This document shows positions 54,377-63,177 of a stretch of DNA of 64,000 nt, piece by piece; position 1 is the stretch's first letter; every line of letters begins with the position of its first letter. The translations under genes and the position numbers were made by a program. The notes under the pieces were generated by a model, which searched no databases, had not been told where the DNA came from, and saw nothing but the letters and a program-made list of their open reading frames with translations. The DNA comes from Nannocystis sp. GTDB taxonomy: Bacteria > Myxococcota_A > Polyangia > Nannocystales > Nannocystaceae. The stretch lies in the NCBI RefSeq assembly GCF_016714285.1, contig NZ_JADJNN010000013.1, forward strand, positions 124,001-188,000. Direction: 5' to 3'.

Positions 54377-55870
54377 ATGCGCCTCGGCACCCTCCTCGCC
54401 GACCTGCCCGCCGAGTACCACGGCTGCTCCCCCGCCACCGAGATCGACGGCCTCGCCGTCGACTCCCGCCACGTCCGCCCCGGCCTCGCCTTCCTCGCCG
54501 TCCCCGGCCTCACCCACGACGGCCACGCCTTCCTCGCCCAGGCCGCAGCCGCCGGCGCCACCACCCTGCTGCTCCAACGCGGCCGCGCCCCGGCGCCCCA
54601 GCACCCGCACGTGTGGCTGAACGACACCGCCGCCGCCCTCCCGCAGCTCGCCGCCCGCAGCTTCGGCCAGCCCGCCAACCAGCTCCGCCTCGCCGGCGTC
54701 ACCGGCACCAACGGCAAGACCACCGTCACCTATCTCGTCGCCGCGATGCTCCGCGCCGCCGCCCACCCGCACCTCCGCATCGGCACCGCCGGCAACTGGA
54801 TCGTCGATCACGAGGCCCCCGCCGGCTTCACCACCCCCTTCCCGCTCGAGCTGCAGGCCCTCCTCGCCGCCGCCGTCGCCCGCGGCGCCACCGACCTCGT
54901 CATGGAGGTCTCCTCCCACGCCCTCGCCCAGGCCCGCGTCCAGCCCCTGCGCTACCACGCCGTCGGCCTCACCAGCTTCTCCCAGGACCACCTCGACTTC
55001 CACGGCGACATGGACGCCTACTTCGCCGCCAAGCGCCTGCTCGCCAGCGACTATCTCCGCCCCGATGGCCTCGCCGTCGCCGCCGTCGACGCCCAGCCCC
55101 GCGCCCACGAATTCCTGGCCGCCGCCCGCGACACCGGCGCCCGCGCCTGGCGAGCCTCCCGCGGCCGCGACCCCGACGCCGAGCTCTGTGTCCTCGAGGA
55201 CATGTCCGTCGGGCCAGGCTTCGACCTGCGCGTGCGCACCCCCGCCGGCGAGGCCCACCTGCGCTCGCCGCTGATCGGCGCCTACAACCTCGACAACGCG
55301 CTCGTCGCTCTCGGCCTCGGCCTCGGCCTCGGCCTCGGCCTCACCCACTGCCTCGCCGGCCTCGCCAGCAGCCGCGGCGCCCCCGGCCGCCTCGAGCGCG
55401 TCGAGGTCCCCGGTGTCCCCGGCCCGACCGTCGTCGTCGACTACGCCCACACCCCCGACGCCGTCGCCCGCGCCCTCGAAGCCGTGCGCCCGGCCTGCCG
55501 CGGCCACCTGTGGATCGTGCTCGGCTGCGGCGGCGACCGCGACCCGAGCAAGCGCGCCCCCATGGGCCGCATCGCCGCCCAGGCCGCCGACCACTTCATC
55601 GCAACCTCGGACAACCCGCGCACCGAGGACCCGCCCGCCATCGTCGCCCAGATGCTCGCCGACATCCCCGCCAGCCACCGCCCCCGCGTCCGCGACATCG
55701 TCGACCGCGCGGCCGCGATCGATCACGCGATCGCCAGCGCCGGCCCCGACGACCTCATCCTCATCGCCGGAAAGGGCCACGAGGACTACCAGATCCTCGG
55801 CACCACCAAGGTCCACTTCGACGACCGCGAACACGCAACCCATGCGCTCGCCGCCCGCCCACGCCCCTGA
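54377..55870 (+). CDS. murE: UDP-MurNAc-L-Ala-D-Glu:meso-diaminopimelate ligase
   Basis: A 497-residue Mur ligase for the cytoplasmic step that adds meso-diaminopimelate to the peptidoglycan precursor. The ATP loop TGTNGKTT is at 109-116, the central domain has EVSSHALAQARV and TSFSQDHLDFHGDMDAYFAAK, and the C-terminal domain has DYAHTPDA and GCGGDRDPSKR. DNPR (412-415) is the motif that selects meso-DAP rather than Lys. A hexanucleotide run (CTCGGC)5 at 55310-55339 adds an LGLGLGLGLGL stretch next to the ALVAL helix. It stands alone, away from any mur/fts cluster, and has its own promoter. Confidence 0.95.
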   Translation: MRLGTLLADLPAEYHGCSPATEIDGLAVDSRHVRPGLAFLAVPGLTHDGHAFLAQAAAAGATTLLLQRGRAPAPQHPHVWLNDTAAALPQLAARSFGQPANQLRLAGVTGTNGKTTVTYLVAAMLRAAAHPHLRIGTAGNWIVDHEAPAGFTTPFPLELQALLAAAVARGATDLVMEVSSHALAQARVQPLRYHAVGLTSFSQDHLDFHGDMDAYFAAKRLLASDYLRPDGLAVAAVDAQPRAHEFLAAARDTGARAWRASRGRDPDAELCVLEDMSVGPGFDLRVRTPAGEAHLRSPLIGAYNLDNALVALGLGLGLGLGLTHCLAGLASSRGAPGRLERVEVPGVPGPTVVVDYAHTPDAVARALEAVRPACRGHLWIVLGCGGDRDPSKRAPMGRIAAQAADHFIATSDNPRTEDPPAIVAQMLADIPASHRPRVRDIVDRAAAIDHAIASAGPDDLILIAGKGHEDYQILGTTKVHFDDREHATHALAARPRP

Positions 55871-55878
55871 GCACCGCC

Positions 55879-55908
55879 TTGCACCGCCCCAAGCGCCCGG
55901 GCTATCGT
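55879..55908 (+). promoter_or_regulatory. Promoter TTGCAC-N18-TATCGT, 22 nt before ATG 55931
   Basis: A -35-like and a -10-like box with 18-bp spacing. The 22-nt distance leaves room for a leader containing agga. Confidence 0.45.
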
Positions 55909-55930
55909 CGCCACCCTCAGGACCAAGACC

Positions 55931-56302
55931 ATGACGCTCCGAACACTGTCCCTCGCCCTCCTGCTCAGCGCCCCCCTGCTCCCCGCCTGCGACAGCGGCG
56001 AAGGCGACGAAGGCGGAGAGGGCCCGAACGTCGACTGCGCCACCGTGACCCCGCCCAAGTACTCCGAGATCACCGCCTGGTCCAAGTGCGTCACCTGCCA
56101 CAGCTCGACCCTCACCGGGGCCGCCCGCGCCAACGCCCCCGCAGCCATCAACTACGACACCTACGACGCCGCCAAAGCCAACGCCGCCACCGCCATCGAC
56201 GAGGTCTACGAGGGCGCCATGCCCCCCGCCGGCAGCCCGCAACTCTCGGATGCCGAGAAGACGCAGATCTACAACTGGGCCTCCTGCGATACGCCAGATT
56301 AA
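55931..56302 (+). CDS. Small c-type cytochrome lipoprotein
   Basis: A 123-residue protein with a lipobox in APLLPAC, an acidic Gly/Glu linker, and one CxxCH heme site (CVTCH). NYDTYDAAKANAATAIDEVYEG and MPPAGSPQLSDAEKTQIYNWASC follow, a pattern typical of DUF1588/planctomycete-type c heme domains where the Met of MPP is the second ligand. An envelope electron carrier of unknown partner. It carries the same module as the N-terminal half of the monooxygenase at 39519. Confidence 0.85.
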   Translation: MTLRTLSLALLLSAPLLPACDSGEGDEGGEGPNVDCATVTPPKYSEITAWSKCVTCHSSTLTGAARANAPAAINYDTYDAAKANAATAIDEVYEGAMPPAGSPQLSDAEKTQIYNWASCDTPD

Positions 56303-56608
56303 GGCTCAGAACATCAACCAGGCCTACCTAGGCCTCATTTCGCCGCTTCAGTCCGCTTTCAGCCGTCGGCCCGTGTACCCTCCAGGTACCCGGGCCGACT
56401 CTGACTCCCCCAGTACTGTCACCAGACTGGCACCAAACGAAGCGCCCTATCCCCCCGCCAGAGGGCCCCTGGGCGTAATTGAGCCGCGAGGCGCCATGCC
56501 CAACTGGCACCGCGACTTCCACGCCGGAGTCCAGCCGGCTTCTCCCTCCGAACCCCTCAAGCCGCGAAACGCCGCCGATGCGCTGGCGAGCGGTGATGGA
56601 CCATGGCC
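56303..56608. other. Gene-free stretch with a long hairpin
   Basis: No supported gene. It holds a long imperfect inverted repeat at 56365-56399: gtcggcccg-t-gtacc, 5-nt loop ctcca, ggtac-c-cgggccgac, i.e. 14 pairs with one mismatch. No T-tract follows. The DNA here looks like worn mobile-element or scar sequence, next to the truncated gene and IS630 fragment downstream. Confidence 0.5.
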
Positions 56609-57310
56609 TCATCGACCGCCACAGATCGCGCAGGTCACGTTGCGCAGGGACTCCTCAAGGAACTCCGTGGCCGGGACCAGCGCATCGTCGGTGTTCGCCT
56701 GGCACTTGTCGGGGTGCTTGAGCGAGCAAATGTCATAACGACGGGTCTGCATCGGGTCGAAGATGTCGGAGAACTCGAGCAACTTCTCCGGCGCGGCGGC
56801 CTGACAGACGCCGGGATCCGCGAGGATGTCGGGGCCGACGATCGTCACGACACCGATCCGATCGTAGGCCTTGCCCGGACCGCGCAGCATGACGAGGTCG
56901 GACCCCCACCCCTGGGGCATAGGTGACCAGGGGTCTTGCAGGGGCGCCTGGTCGGCGTTCGTGAACAGCAGGACCAAGAGAGGGGCCGCCGGGCGAGCGA
57001 AGCCGTCGTTGCAACCCCCAGGCTGGCTCTTCTCCGGGGTGAGCGCCTCAAGGACCGCCTTGATCGGCTGCGGGTCGTCCTGTTCGGGCCACTCCGGGAC
57101 TGTGCCGGCCGCCAGGATGCACAGGAGCCCGCTCCAGAACTTGTTTTCGTCACCCTGGATCGTCTCCGAGGCGAGGTACGAGAGCCCGCCGAGCACCGCC
57201 TCCACACAATGGTCGTTCGACCGCCCGACGGCAAGATCGCCGATGCCCCGGCACGCCTCGGGGTTCTCCGGAACGACGGAGGCCACTCCCAGAACTCGCT
57301 GTGCACCACC
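56609..57310 (-). pseudogene. 5'-truncated secreted protein, N terminus replaced by IS630 antisense
   Basis: About 230 residues of a real C-terminal domain remain: CRGIGDLAVGRSNDHCVEAVL, FWSGLLCILAAGTVPEWPEQ, GCNDGFARPAAPLLVLLFTN, and paired Cys up to NVTCAICGGR. The pattern (GxL-C-I, CNxGFxR, LVVxFTN) resembles the later part of myxobacterial VWA-like lipoproteins. The first ~55 residues of the open frame (to 57472) are merely the antisense of a transposase fragment, and no signal peptide exists. The gene is therefore a truncated relic or a chimera without a valid start. Confidence 0.6.
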
Positions 57311-57436
57311 TTTGGTGCCGAAGCAGGCCAGGCCCTGTGGAGTAGGTTTACGGTCCACTACACGCCAAAACATGGGAGTTGGCTCAACCCTGCCGAGATC
57401 GAGGCGAGTCTCTGGTCGCATGAGTGCCATTTCAGG
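57302..57436 (+). mobile_element. IS630-family transposase C-terminal fragment
   Basis: The plus strand encodes FTVHYTPKHGSWLNPAEIE, the hallmark final DDE region of IS630-type transposases (catalytic Glu in AEIE), followed by ASLWSHECH. Homology begins abruptly near 57302 and fades after about 57436-57530. No inverted repeats, catalytic Asp residues or start are present. It is a dead fragment that marks the breakpoint of the minus-strand gene. Confidence 0.85.
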
Positions 57437-57543
57437 CTTGACTCGAGTCGAGGCCGCTTGCCTCGGGTCCATGACTCAGCGATTCATTCGCAGAACTTGC
57501 CTACGACTCCGGGTGGATCGCGCCACAAAACAGCGCCTCGCCG

Positions 57544-58262
57544 TCAAGCAGCCTGCTCGCGGCGTCCGGGCTCGCTCAGGGCGATCAGGAGCGCCGGAAT
57601 GAAGTCGAGATCGCTGGTCTCCAGACCGAGCGCCATGAACGCGACGTCGGCGCTCTGCCAGAAGAAGCCGAAGCGGTCGGCCCGGTTGGGCTCCTCCATT
57701 CGCTCGCTGGGCAGGATGCCCTCGCGAAAGTAGCGCTCGCAGGCCCGCACATCGAGAGAGTGGAACCGCCGACAGTTGAATGGTCGGACCTCGTACACCG
57801 AGCACAGCCCGTTCTCGTTCAGAGGGCACAAAGACCCCGGCGTCCCCTGCGGATCGACGGGTAGCCTGTAAGCGGCGAATCGCTCGGCGAGCGCCGCCAT
57901 TTGCACCCTGAGAACGTATCACCGATATATGCGGCGATCGTGAGCGCCTCCGACGATATCACCGTCACCGGCGTCACGCAGCAGTGGCTACATCCGGCAG
58001 CGCAGGCGATGCGCAGCCGGACGACGCCGACCGACACCTCGGTCGGGAGCTGCCTGGCAAACTGTTCATAACACCGGGTGAACTCCGCGATCGCGGCCAC
58101 GACCCCCTGCTGGCGCAGGGCTTGACCGTCGAAGGCCGCCAGGATCCTCACCACCAGCTTCAAGTGCTCGTCGGTGGCCCGCAGCGGGATCTTCAGGCTG
58201 GGAACGATCTTGTATTTGGCGAGCAATTGTTGCTCGGTGACTCGCAGAGATTCGGAGGGCAT
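57544..58262 (-). pseudogene. YkgJ-family cysteine-cluster protein, frameshifted
   Basis: The frame from the ATG at 58262 gives an N-terminal helical part and CAAGCSHCCVTPVTVI, ending in IAAYIGDTFSG. The remainder, with QMAALAERF, CPLNENGLCSVYEVRPFNC and RACERYF, is in the next frame down to 57544. Adding one G to tcaggg near 57910 would join them as FSGVQMAAL. The two Cys clusters are the Zn/Fe-chelating signature of the YkgJ/UPF0153 family. The gene therefore carries a single-base lesion, real or artefactual. Confidence 0.82.
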
Positions 58263-58553
58263 TGTGGAGTGAGCCTTGCCGCATGGGTGCGAAGCAATGG
58301 CTACTACCCCGGCGACGATGGCCGCGGATCTGCCAGAAATTCAAGGACCTCGGCCGGTGCGTGCGCGTTGAACGGTCCCGCGGTCCGTCGGATGGCGACA
58401 AGCTCCATAGCACAGACACGGGTGGCCAGGGGGTCATCTACGCCGGGCAAGTCACCGCGCCCCTCGCTGTTCGAGCGCGTCGGCGAACGCGCGGACGGGG
58501 GCCTCGTCGACGCAGACGAGCGATCCTCGGCAGGTCCGTGATACGCTCCGCGG
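58263..58553. other. Intergenic region
   Basis: About 290 bp between divergent genes. Apart from the promoter at 58542 I see no gene, repeat or clear terminator. Confidence 0.4.
58542..58547 (+). promoter_or_regulatory. Extended -10 TG-A-TACGCT, 6 nt before ATG 58554
   Basis: gtgatacgct-ccgcgg-ATG, with TGN extension and 6-nt spacing. Confidence 0.6.
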
Positions 58554-59753
58554 ATGCGTAGCTCCCACGCCTCGCTTCTCTTCGTGGCCCTTGCCGCCTG
58601 TGGGGTAGACCGCGGCGACGCGACGAGCGACCCCTCCACGGGCGACGCCACGGGCCCCGGCCCGACCTCGGACCCGAGCTCGGCCGACTCCGCAACTGTC
58701 GAGACCGTCGGCACCACCGGCCGGGAGCCGACGACCAGCGCGACGAACCCGACGACCGACCCGTCCTCGGGCCCGTCCTCGGGCCCGAGCACGGCCACCG
58801 ACAGCTCGGGCGACACGTCGTCGAGCGCGACCACCGATGGCACGGGCGGCGGCGAGGCCTGCGTCGACGACCACCGCGTCGTCGCCTTCGTCGCCAACTG
58901 GCAGGAGTGCCCCACGCCGGCGCAGATGGCGAATTGGAGCCATGCTGTGATCGCGTTCGCGGTCAGCTACACCTGGACCCCGAACGGCGTCATCTGCGAC
59001 GAGAGCTGCACGATCGGCGCCGTCCCCGGGTGCAACGGCAAGAGCCTGGCCGAGCTCGCCGCCGACCTCCACGCCGCCGGCGTCAAGGTCCTCCTCAGCT
59101 TCGGCGGCGCCAGCATGGGCGGCGTCTGGGAGGGCACCTGCGGGCAAATGACGAAGTGCTGGGACCACTGCATCAGCAACACCCCCGCCGTCGTCGAGGC
59201 CCTCACCGGCCTTGTCGCCGACAACGACCTCGACGGCATCGACATCGACTACGAGTATTGCCTGCACGACGCGCCGCACCGGGACTTCGTCGCCGCCCTC
59301 ACCACCGGCCTGCGCGCCGCGCTCGACGCCCTCCCGGCGGCCCGGAAGCTGGTGACCCACGCGCCGATGGACAGCGAGCTGCACGCCGGCGATCCGTACT
59401 TCGAGATCGTCGCTCAGCACGCTGATGCGATCAGCTTCCTCATGCCGCAGTACTACAACGGCGGCATGAACCCGTTCGACCCGAACGGCCTCGCCGCGAT
59501 CGAGGACCACTACCGCGCGCTCGTCGACGGTCCGTTTGCCGGCGACGCCTCTCGCGTCGTCTTCGGCCATTGCATCGAGCCCGGTTGCAACCCCGTCGCC
59601 ACCCAGCCCGCCGCCGTCACCGTCGCCCAGACCGTCGCCGGCTGGTATCCGAACGACGGCGGCGTGTTCTTCTGGGCCCACCCCAACGAATACGACGGCT
59701 GGTTCTCGGGCCCCTTCCGCCAGTTCTACGACCAGAACTTCTGCGGCGGCTGA
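58554..59753 (+). CDS. GH18 chitinase-like lipoprotein
   Basis: A 399-residue lipoprotein with lipobox in VALAACG, a ~80-residue Thr/Ser/Gly/Pro linker, then a glycoside hydrolase family 18 barrel (~105-399). The SxGG strand is LLSFGGAS (~180-187) and the catalytic DxxDxDxE is D227, D230, D232 and E234 (DGIDIDYE), with Glu234 as proton donor. QYYNGG and FFWAHPNEYDGW near the end match the Tyr and Trp strands. It should cleave GlcNAc-containing glycans such as chitin outside the cell, in keeping with a predatory or degradative lifestyle. Several Cys pairs add stability. Confidence 0.92.
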   Translation: MRSSHASLLFVALAACGVDRGDATSDPSTGDATGPGPTSDPSSADSATVETVGTTGREPTTSATNPTTDPSSGPSSGPSTATDSSGDTSSSATTDGTGGGEACVDDHRVVAFVANWQECPTPAQMANWSHAVIAFAVSYTWTPNGVICDESCTIGAVPGCNGKSLAELAADLHAAGVKVLLSFGGASMGGVWEGTCGQMTKCWDHCISNTPAVVEALTGLVADNDLDGIDIDYEYCLHDAPHRDFVAALTTGLRAALDALPAARKLVTHAPMDSELHAGDPYFEIVAQHADAISFLMPQYYNGGMNPFDPNGLAAIEDHYRALVDGPFAGDASRVVFGHCIEPGCNPVATQPAAVTVAQTVAGWYPNDGGVFFWAHPNEYDGWFSGPFRQFYDQNFCGG

Positions 59754-59801
59754 GCCGGGCCCAGAGGGAGGCGAGGCTGCGGCAATCTGCGTGCATACGG
59801 G

Positions 59802-60569
59802 TCACCCGCCCTTCTTGACCTTGCCGGTCTGTGGCTGGCCGTCGCGGTCGATCGTCAGGGGCTTGCCGTCTCGCACGGCGCGGGCGCTGCCTCCCGCGAA
59901 TGTGCCGATCTCGTCGAAGCTCGCCGCGACGACCTCGGTGCCGGTCTTGTCGATGAGGCCCCACTTGCCGCCGCTCACGCTGCAATGCTCGTCCTCGCAG
60001 CGCCGGGTGCAGCCGTCGCAGAACGCGGCCCGCCCGTCGGCGAAGGGCAGGGCGAAGCTGAAGCGCGCGGGGATCTGCTTGGCCCCGGACTCGTCGAAGA
60101 AGCCGATCTTCTCGCCCTCGACGAAGCGGGCGAGGCCCTCGGAGAATTCGTCCGGCCCGTTGTCGAAGATGAAGGGGCGCAGCAGCGGAGCGCCGTTACC
60201 GTCGATGCACACCCAGCCGTCGCCGTCGACCACGCAGGCCATGCCGCCTGGCGTGAACTCCTGGGCGACCTGGTAGCGCGCGGCGAGCACGACCTTCCCC
60301 TCGGCGTCCTTGAAGCCGACGAGGTCGCCGTCCTCGAAGCTCTTCCAGCCCGCGGTCGCGGGCCGCGGCTTCGTCGCAGCCAGGGGCAAGGCCGCGGCTG
60401 GCGCGGCTGGTGGAGTGACCGCGGCTGGTGGCGCGACCGCGGCTGGTGGCGCGACCGCGACTGGGGGGCTCGCGTCAGCGCCGGGTTTCGCGGCCGGCGC
60501 GGCCGGTGGTGAGCAGGCCGGGAGGATGACCCAAAGGACAGACGAGAGCAGCGTGCCGCGGCAGTGCAT
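59802..60569 (-). CDS. WG-repeat lipoprotein
   Basis: A 255-residue protein. The signal is MHCRGTLLSSVLWVILPAC (lipobox ILPAC), and start 60569 is preferred over 60593. A Pro/Ala linker of PPAAVAPPAAV-like repeats is followed by WG/KWG repeats: GFKDAEGKVVLAARYQVAQEF, GFFDESGAKQIPARFSFALPF and WGLIDKTGTEVVAASFDEIGTF. WG repeats build short beta-strand arrays of unknown binding function. Two Cys pairs (CDGCTRRCEDEHC) lie before the last repeat. Confidence 0.82.
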   Translation of the reverse strand: MHCRGTLLSSVLWVILPACSPPAAPAAKPGADASPPVAVAPPAAVAPPAAVTPPAAPAAALPLAATKPRPATAGWKSFEDGDLVGFKDAEGKVVLAARYQVAQEFTPGGMACVVDGDGWVCIDGNGAPLLRPFIFDNGPDEFSEGLARFVEGEKIGFFDESGAKQIPARFSFALPFADGRAAFCDGCTRRCEDEHCSVSGGKWGLIDKTGTEVVAASFDEIGTFAGGSARAVRDGKPLTIDRDGQPQTGKVKKGG

Positions 60570-60666
60570 CGGCCGATCTTCCGGCGTGGTCACGAAAGCG
60601 GCAAGTCAATTATCGGCGCGGTCATGCGCACTTTTGGCCGCGTTCGCGCCATCACGCGGCCTCGAC

Positions 60667-61218
60667 TCAGGCGCCCGCCTGGGCCTCGAGGAATGCCAGC
60701 ACCTTGGCGGGGTCGTGACGCGGGCCGAGCTCGAGCGAGCCGGTCTCCTGGCGCGCGAGCACCTCGCCGGTCGCCGCGAGGACGAAGAGGTAGGGCACAC
60801 CGTCCTTCGGGTTTGGGGCGAGCCGTGTGACGATCGACTCGTGGGCGACCGTGTCGAGCTTGAGCTCCACGAACGATCGCTCGAGGCGGGCGCCAATCGC
60901 CGGATCGCGGCGAAACAGCAGGTGCAGCTTGTGGCACCATACGCACCAGTTGCCGCCGATCGTCACCAGCACCCGCTTGTTCTGCTCGCGCGCCTGGGCC
61001 AGCGCCTGCTCGAACAGCGCGTCGCCGTCGGCCTTGAGGTCGTAGATCTCCGGCTCGGCCTTGACGTCGAGCTTCTCGGGCACCAGCTCCGCCGCTGCCA
61101 CCGTCGGAGCTGTCGGAGCCGTCGCCGCTGGTGATGCCGCTGGTGATGCCGCTGGCGCCGGCTCGGCTGGCCCGCAGGCGAACAGGGACAGGACATACAG
61201 ACCGTGGGCGACGCGCAC
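60667..61218 (-). CDS. Thioredoxin-fold lipoprotein
   Basis: A 183-residue protein. The GTG at 61218 opens on RVAHGLYVLSLFACG, whose LFAC is a lipobox; upstream residues in the frame are shadow. After an Ala/Pro/Thr linker the thioredoxin fold begins at FEQALAQAREQNKRVLVTIGGNWCVWCHKLH, with the CVWC redox pair and the later cis-Pro in DGVPYLFVL. It belongs to the DsbD-gamma/thioredoxin_7 group that reduces or oxidises envelope proteins. Confidence 0.85.
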   Translation of the reverse strand: MRVAHGLYVLSLFACGPAEPAPAASPAASPAATAPTAPTVAAAELVPEKLDVKAEPEIYDLKADGDALFEQALAQAREQNKRVLVTIGGNWCVWCHKLHLLFRRDPAIGARLERSFVELKLDTVAHESIVTRLAPNPKDGVPYLFVLAATGEVLARQETGSLELGPRHDPAKVLAFLEAQAGA

Positions 61219-61415
61219 GAGAGACTCGTACCACGCGGCGCGCGGGCTGGACAGTGCTCGCCATGCCTCATGGTAGGGTCGCGCCCACGATGGGCACGCG
61301 CATGTCGCAGGCCGACGAGACCGCGGCCAGGACCAGGCTGCTCGCCGCGCTCGCGGGGCAATGACCTGTCCCGCCACGCGGCGGAAGCAAGTGCGAGCAT
61401 ACGCAGCCCGGCTCG

Positions 61416-61619
61416 CTATTCCCGGGTCGACCCGGGCGCCGGCTCGGCCGGCCGCGGATAGACGATCTGCAGCTTGATGATGCGGCGCTTGAGCGCGTGC
61501 CGGGTGATGCCGAGCAGCTGGGCCGCGCCGACCATGTTGCCGGCGAGATCGAGGGCGGCGACGCAGAGGCGGCGCTCGGCGGCGGCGAGGTTGAAGTCTT
61601 CAAGGATGATCTGCGGCAT
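61416..61619 (-). CDS. Orphan Fis-type HTH protein
   Basis: A 67-residue protein. Residues 12-50 (AAERRLCVAALDLAGNMVGAAQLLGITRHALKRRIIKL) form the Fis/NtrC C-terminal helix-turn-helix. No receiver or AAA+ domain precedes it. It may act as a small nucleoid-type or accessory DNA-binding protein, or be the surviving end of a larger regulator. TAATGG lies 6 nt upstream of the ATG. The gene is short but the motif is clear. Confidence 0.72.
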   Translation of the reverse strand: MPQIILEDFNLAAAERRLCVAALDLAGNMVGAAQLLGITRHALKRRIIKLQIVYPRPAEPAPGSTRE

Positions 61620-61732
61620 GACTCCCCATTAGCCCGGCTGCTTGTCCTGGCGCAGATCAAGCTCGCGCCCTGAAGACCTCCGCCATGGGGAGCTCCGGGG
61701 CACGCCAGGCTGCGCATTCGCGCGCGAAAGTC

Positions 61733-61738
61733 TATGAT
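61733..61738 (+). promoter_or_regulatory. -10 box TATGAT, 6 nt before ATG 61745
   Basis: TATGAT-gcggcg-ATG. It settles the start codon, since an in-frame ATG exists upstream at 61685. Confidence 0.6.
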
Positions 61739-61744
61739 GCGGCG

Positions 61745-63100
61745 ATGATCTACCGATCACTCGCGTGTTTGTTGTCCGTCGGGACGCTGGCCTGTGGGGA
61801 CACGGGCGGAGGCGCCGGTGGCGGGACCAGCGAGACGGGTGCGACGGCCTCCACCGGCGGCGCGGGCACGACGGGGCCGGCCTCGACCTCGACGCCGACC
61901 TCGGACGGTGAGACCGGTGCATCGGGTGGTGTGGGCGAGAGCTCGGGCGGCGAGAGCGAGAGCTCGGGCGGCCCGGCGGGGCCGGTGCGTGAGCGCCTCT
62001 ACGTCGGCACCGGCGAGTTCGACCCGATGCGCGACTGGCACGGGATCGTCCGCTTCGACGACATCACGGGGGTCAACAGCGCCAAGACCGGACCCGTCGA
62101 TCCGGACGGTACGGTCAATGTCAAGATGTCGAGCGACGCGCAGGGGGTGCACCTCAACTTCGTGCACACCATCTTCGTCCGCGAGGACCGCGACGAGCTG
62201 TACGCGGGCGCCCTGTTCACGACGACGGAGGGCGAGCCCTGCCCGATGGCCAGCCTGTGCGGGTCGGTCGCGGTCTTCGCCGGTGCGTCGCAGCTGGACG
62301 GGCCGCAGGTGGCGACGCGCAGCCTGTTCGGCCCGACGACCACCCTGCGGCTGCCACACGGCGTTTGGGTCGACGAGACGCGCGACATCCTGTATGTCGC
62401 CAACACCTTCGCGGGGTCGATCCTGGTGTGGGACAAGGCCTCGGAGGTCGACGGCGACATCAAGCCCGACCGCACGATCACGTGGCAGGATATGGGCGCG
62501 CCCGTGTACATATACGTCGACGCGGCGACCGACCGCGCCTTCGTGGCGGCGATGCCGATGATCGGCGGCAAGCAGCCGCAGGTGCTCATCTACGAGAACA
62601 TCTCCACCCGCAACGGGCCCTCGCTGCCGAACCTCCTGGTCGCCGGGCCGAACACGCGACTCGACATCGGCAACCCGACGACCCACAACACCTGGTTCAT
62701 CGCCAAGGGGGAGATCCTCGCGGTCGCCCACCACACCAACGAGGTGCTGTTCTACTCGCTCAAGGGCGCACATTGGGGCAACAAGGGACCGACCGAGGTG
62801 CTCGACCTGGCGCCGCGTGTGCTGTCGATCCACGAGGCCGAGGACGACTCGGATATGGGGCAATGGAGCGCGTACGGGCTGTTCTATCGCCCGGAGGGCG
62901 ACCGAATGTTCGTCGCCGCCGGTTACACGCCGATGGGTCCGCCCGCGGCGAACTCCGATCAGCACGCAGTAAAGGTGTATGAGAACGTGTCAGATCCGGC
63001 GACGCAGGGGCGGGTCCCGCCGATCGCGGAGCTCCGCTGGACCAACGTCGATCATTACTTCCCGCCGCAGCCGCTGTGGGTCACGCGCTGGGAGGAGTAG
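61745..63100 (+). CDS. Propeller-like lipoprotein
   Basis: A 451-residue lipoprotein with lipobox in VGTLACG and a Gly/Ser/Thr linker to ~80. The rest has a repeated pattern of strands as in NHL or lactonase propellers: ERLYVGTGEF, HGVWVDETRDILYVANTFAGSILVWDKA, PVYIYVDAATDRAFVAAMP, EILAVAHHTNEVLFYSLKG and LFYRPEGDRMFVAAGY. It could bind a ligand at the cell surface or act as an enzyme; no catalytic motif is evident. It resembles in plan the lipoproteins at 11103 and 41765. Confidence 0.75.
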   Translation: MIYRSLACLLSVGTLACGDTGGGAGGGTSETGATASTGGAGTTGPASTSTPTSDGETGASGGVGESSGGESESSGGPAGPVRERLYVGTGEFDPMRDWHGIVRFDDITGVNSAKTGPVDPDGTVNVKMSSDAQGVHLNFVHTIFVREDRDELYAGALFTTTEGEPCPMASLCGSVAVFAGASQLDGPQVATRSLFGPTTTLRLPHGVWVDETRDILYVANTFAGSILVWDKASEVDGDIKPDRTITWQDMGAPVYIYVDAATDRAFVAAMPMIGGKQPQVLIYENISTRNGPSLPNLLVAGPNTRLDIGNPTTHNTWFIAKGEILAVAHHTNEVLFYSLKGAHWGNKGPTEVLDLAPRVLSIHEAEDDSDMGQWSAYGLFYRPEGDRMFVAAGYTPMGPPAANSDQHAVKVYENVSDPATQGRVPPIAELRWTNVDHYFPPQPLWVTRWEE

Positions 63101-63177
63101 TCGCGGCTGCGCGCCGCGGCGCCGCCGTCGGGTACACGCGTGAGACACGATCCTGCGGCGCGTGCGTACATGCGAGG

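Noticed and set aside
56328..56612. 94-codon minus-strand frame in the gene-free stretch
   Set aside because: No motif, no ribosome site, and it spans the long hairpin; not enough to call a gene.
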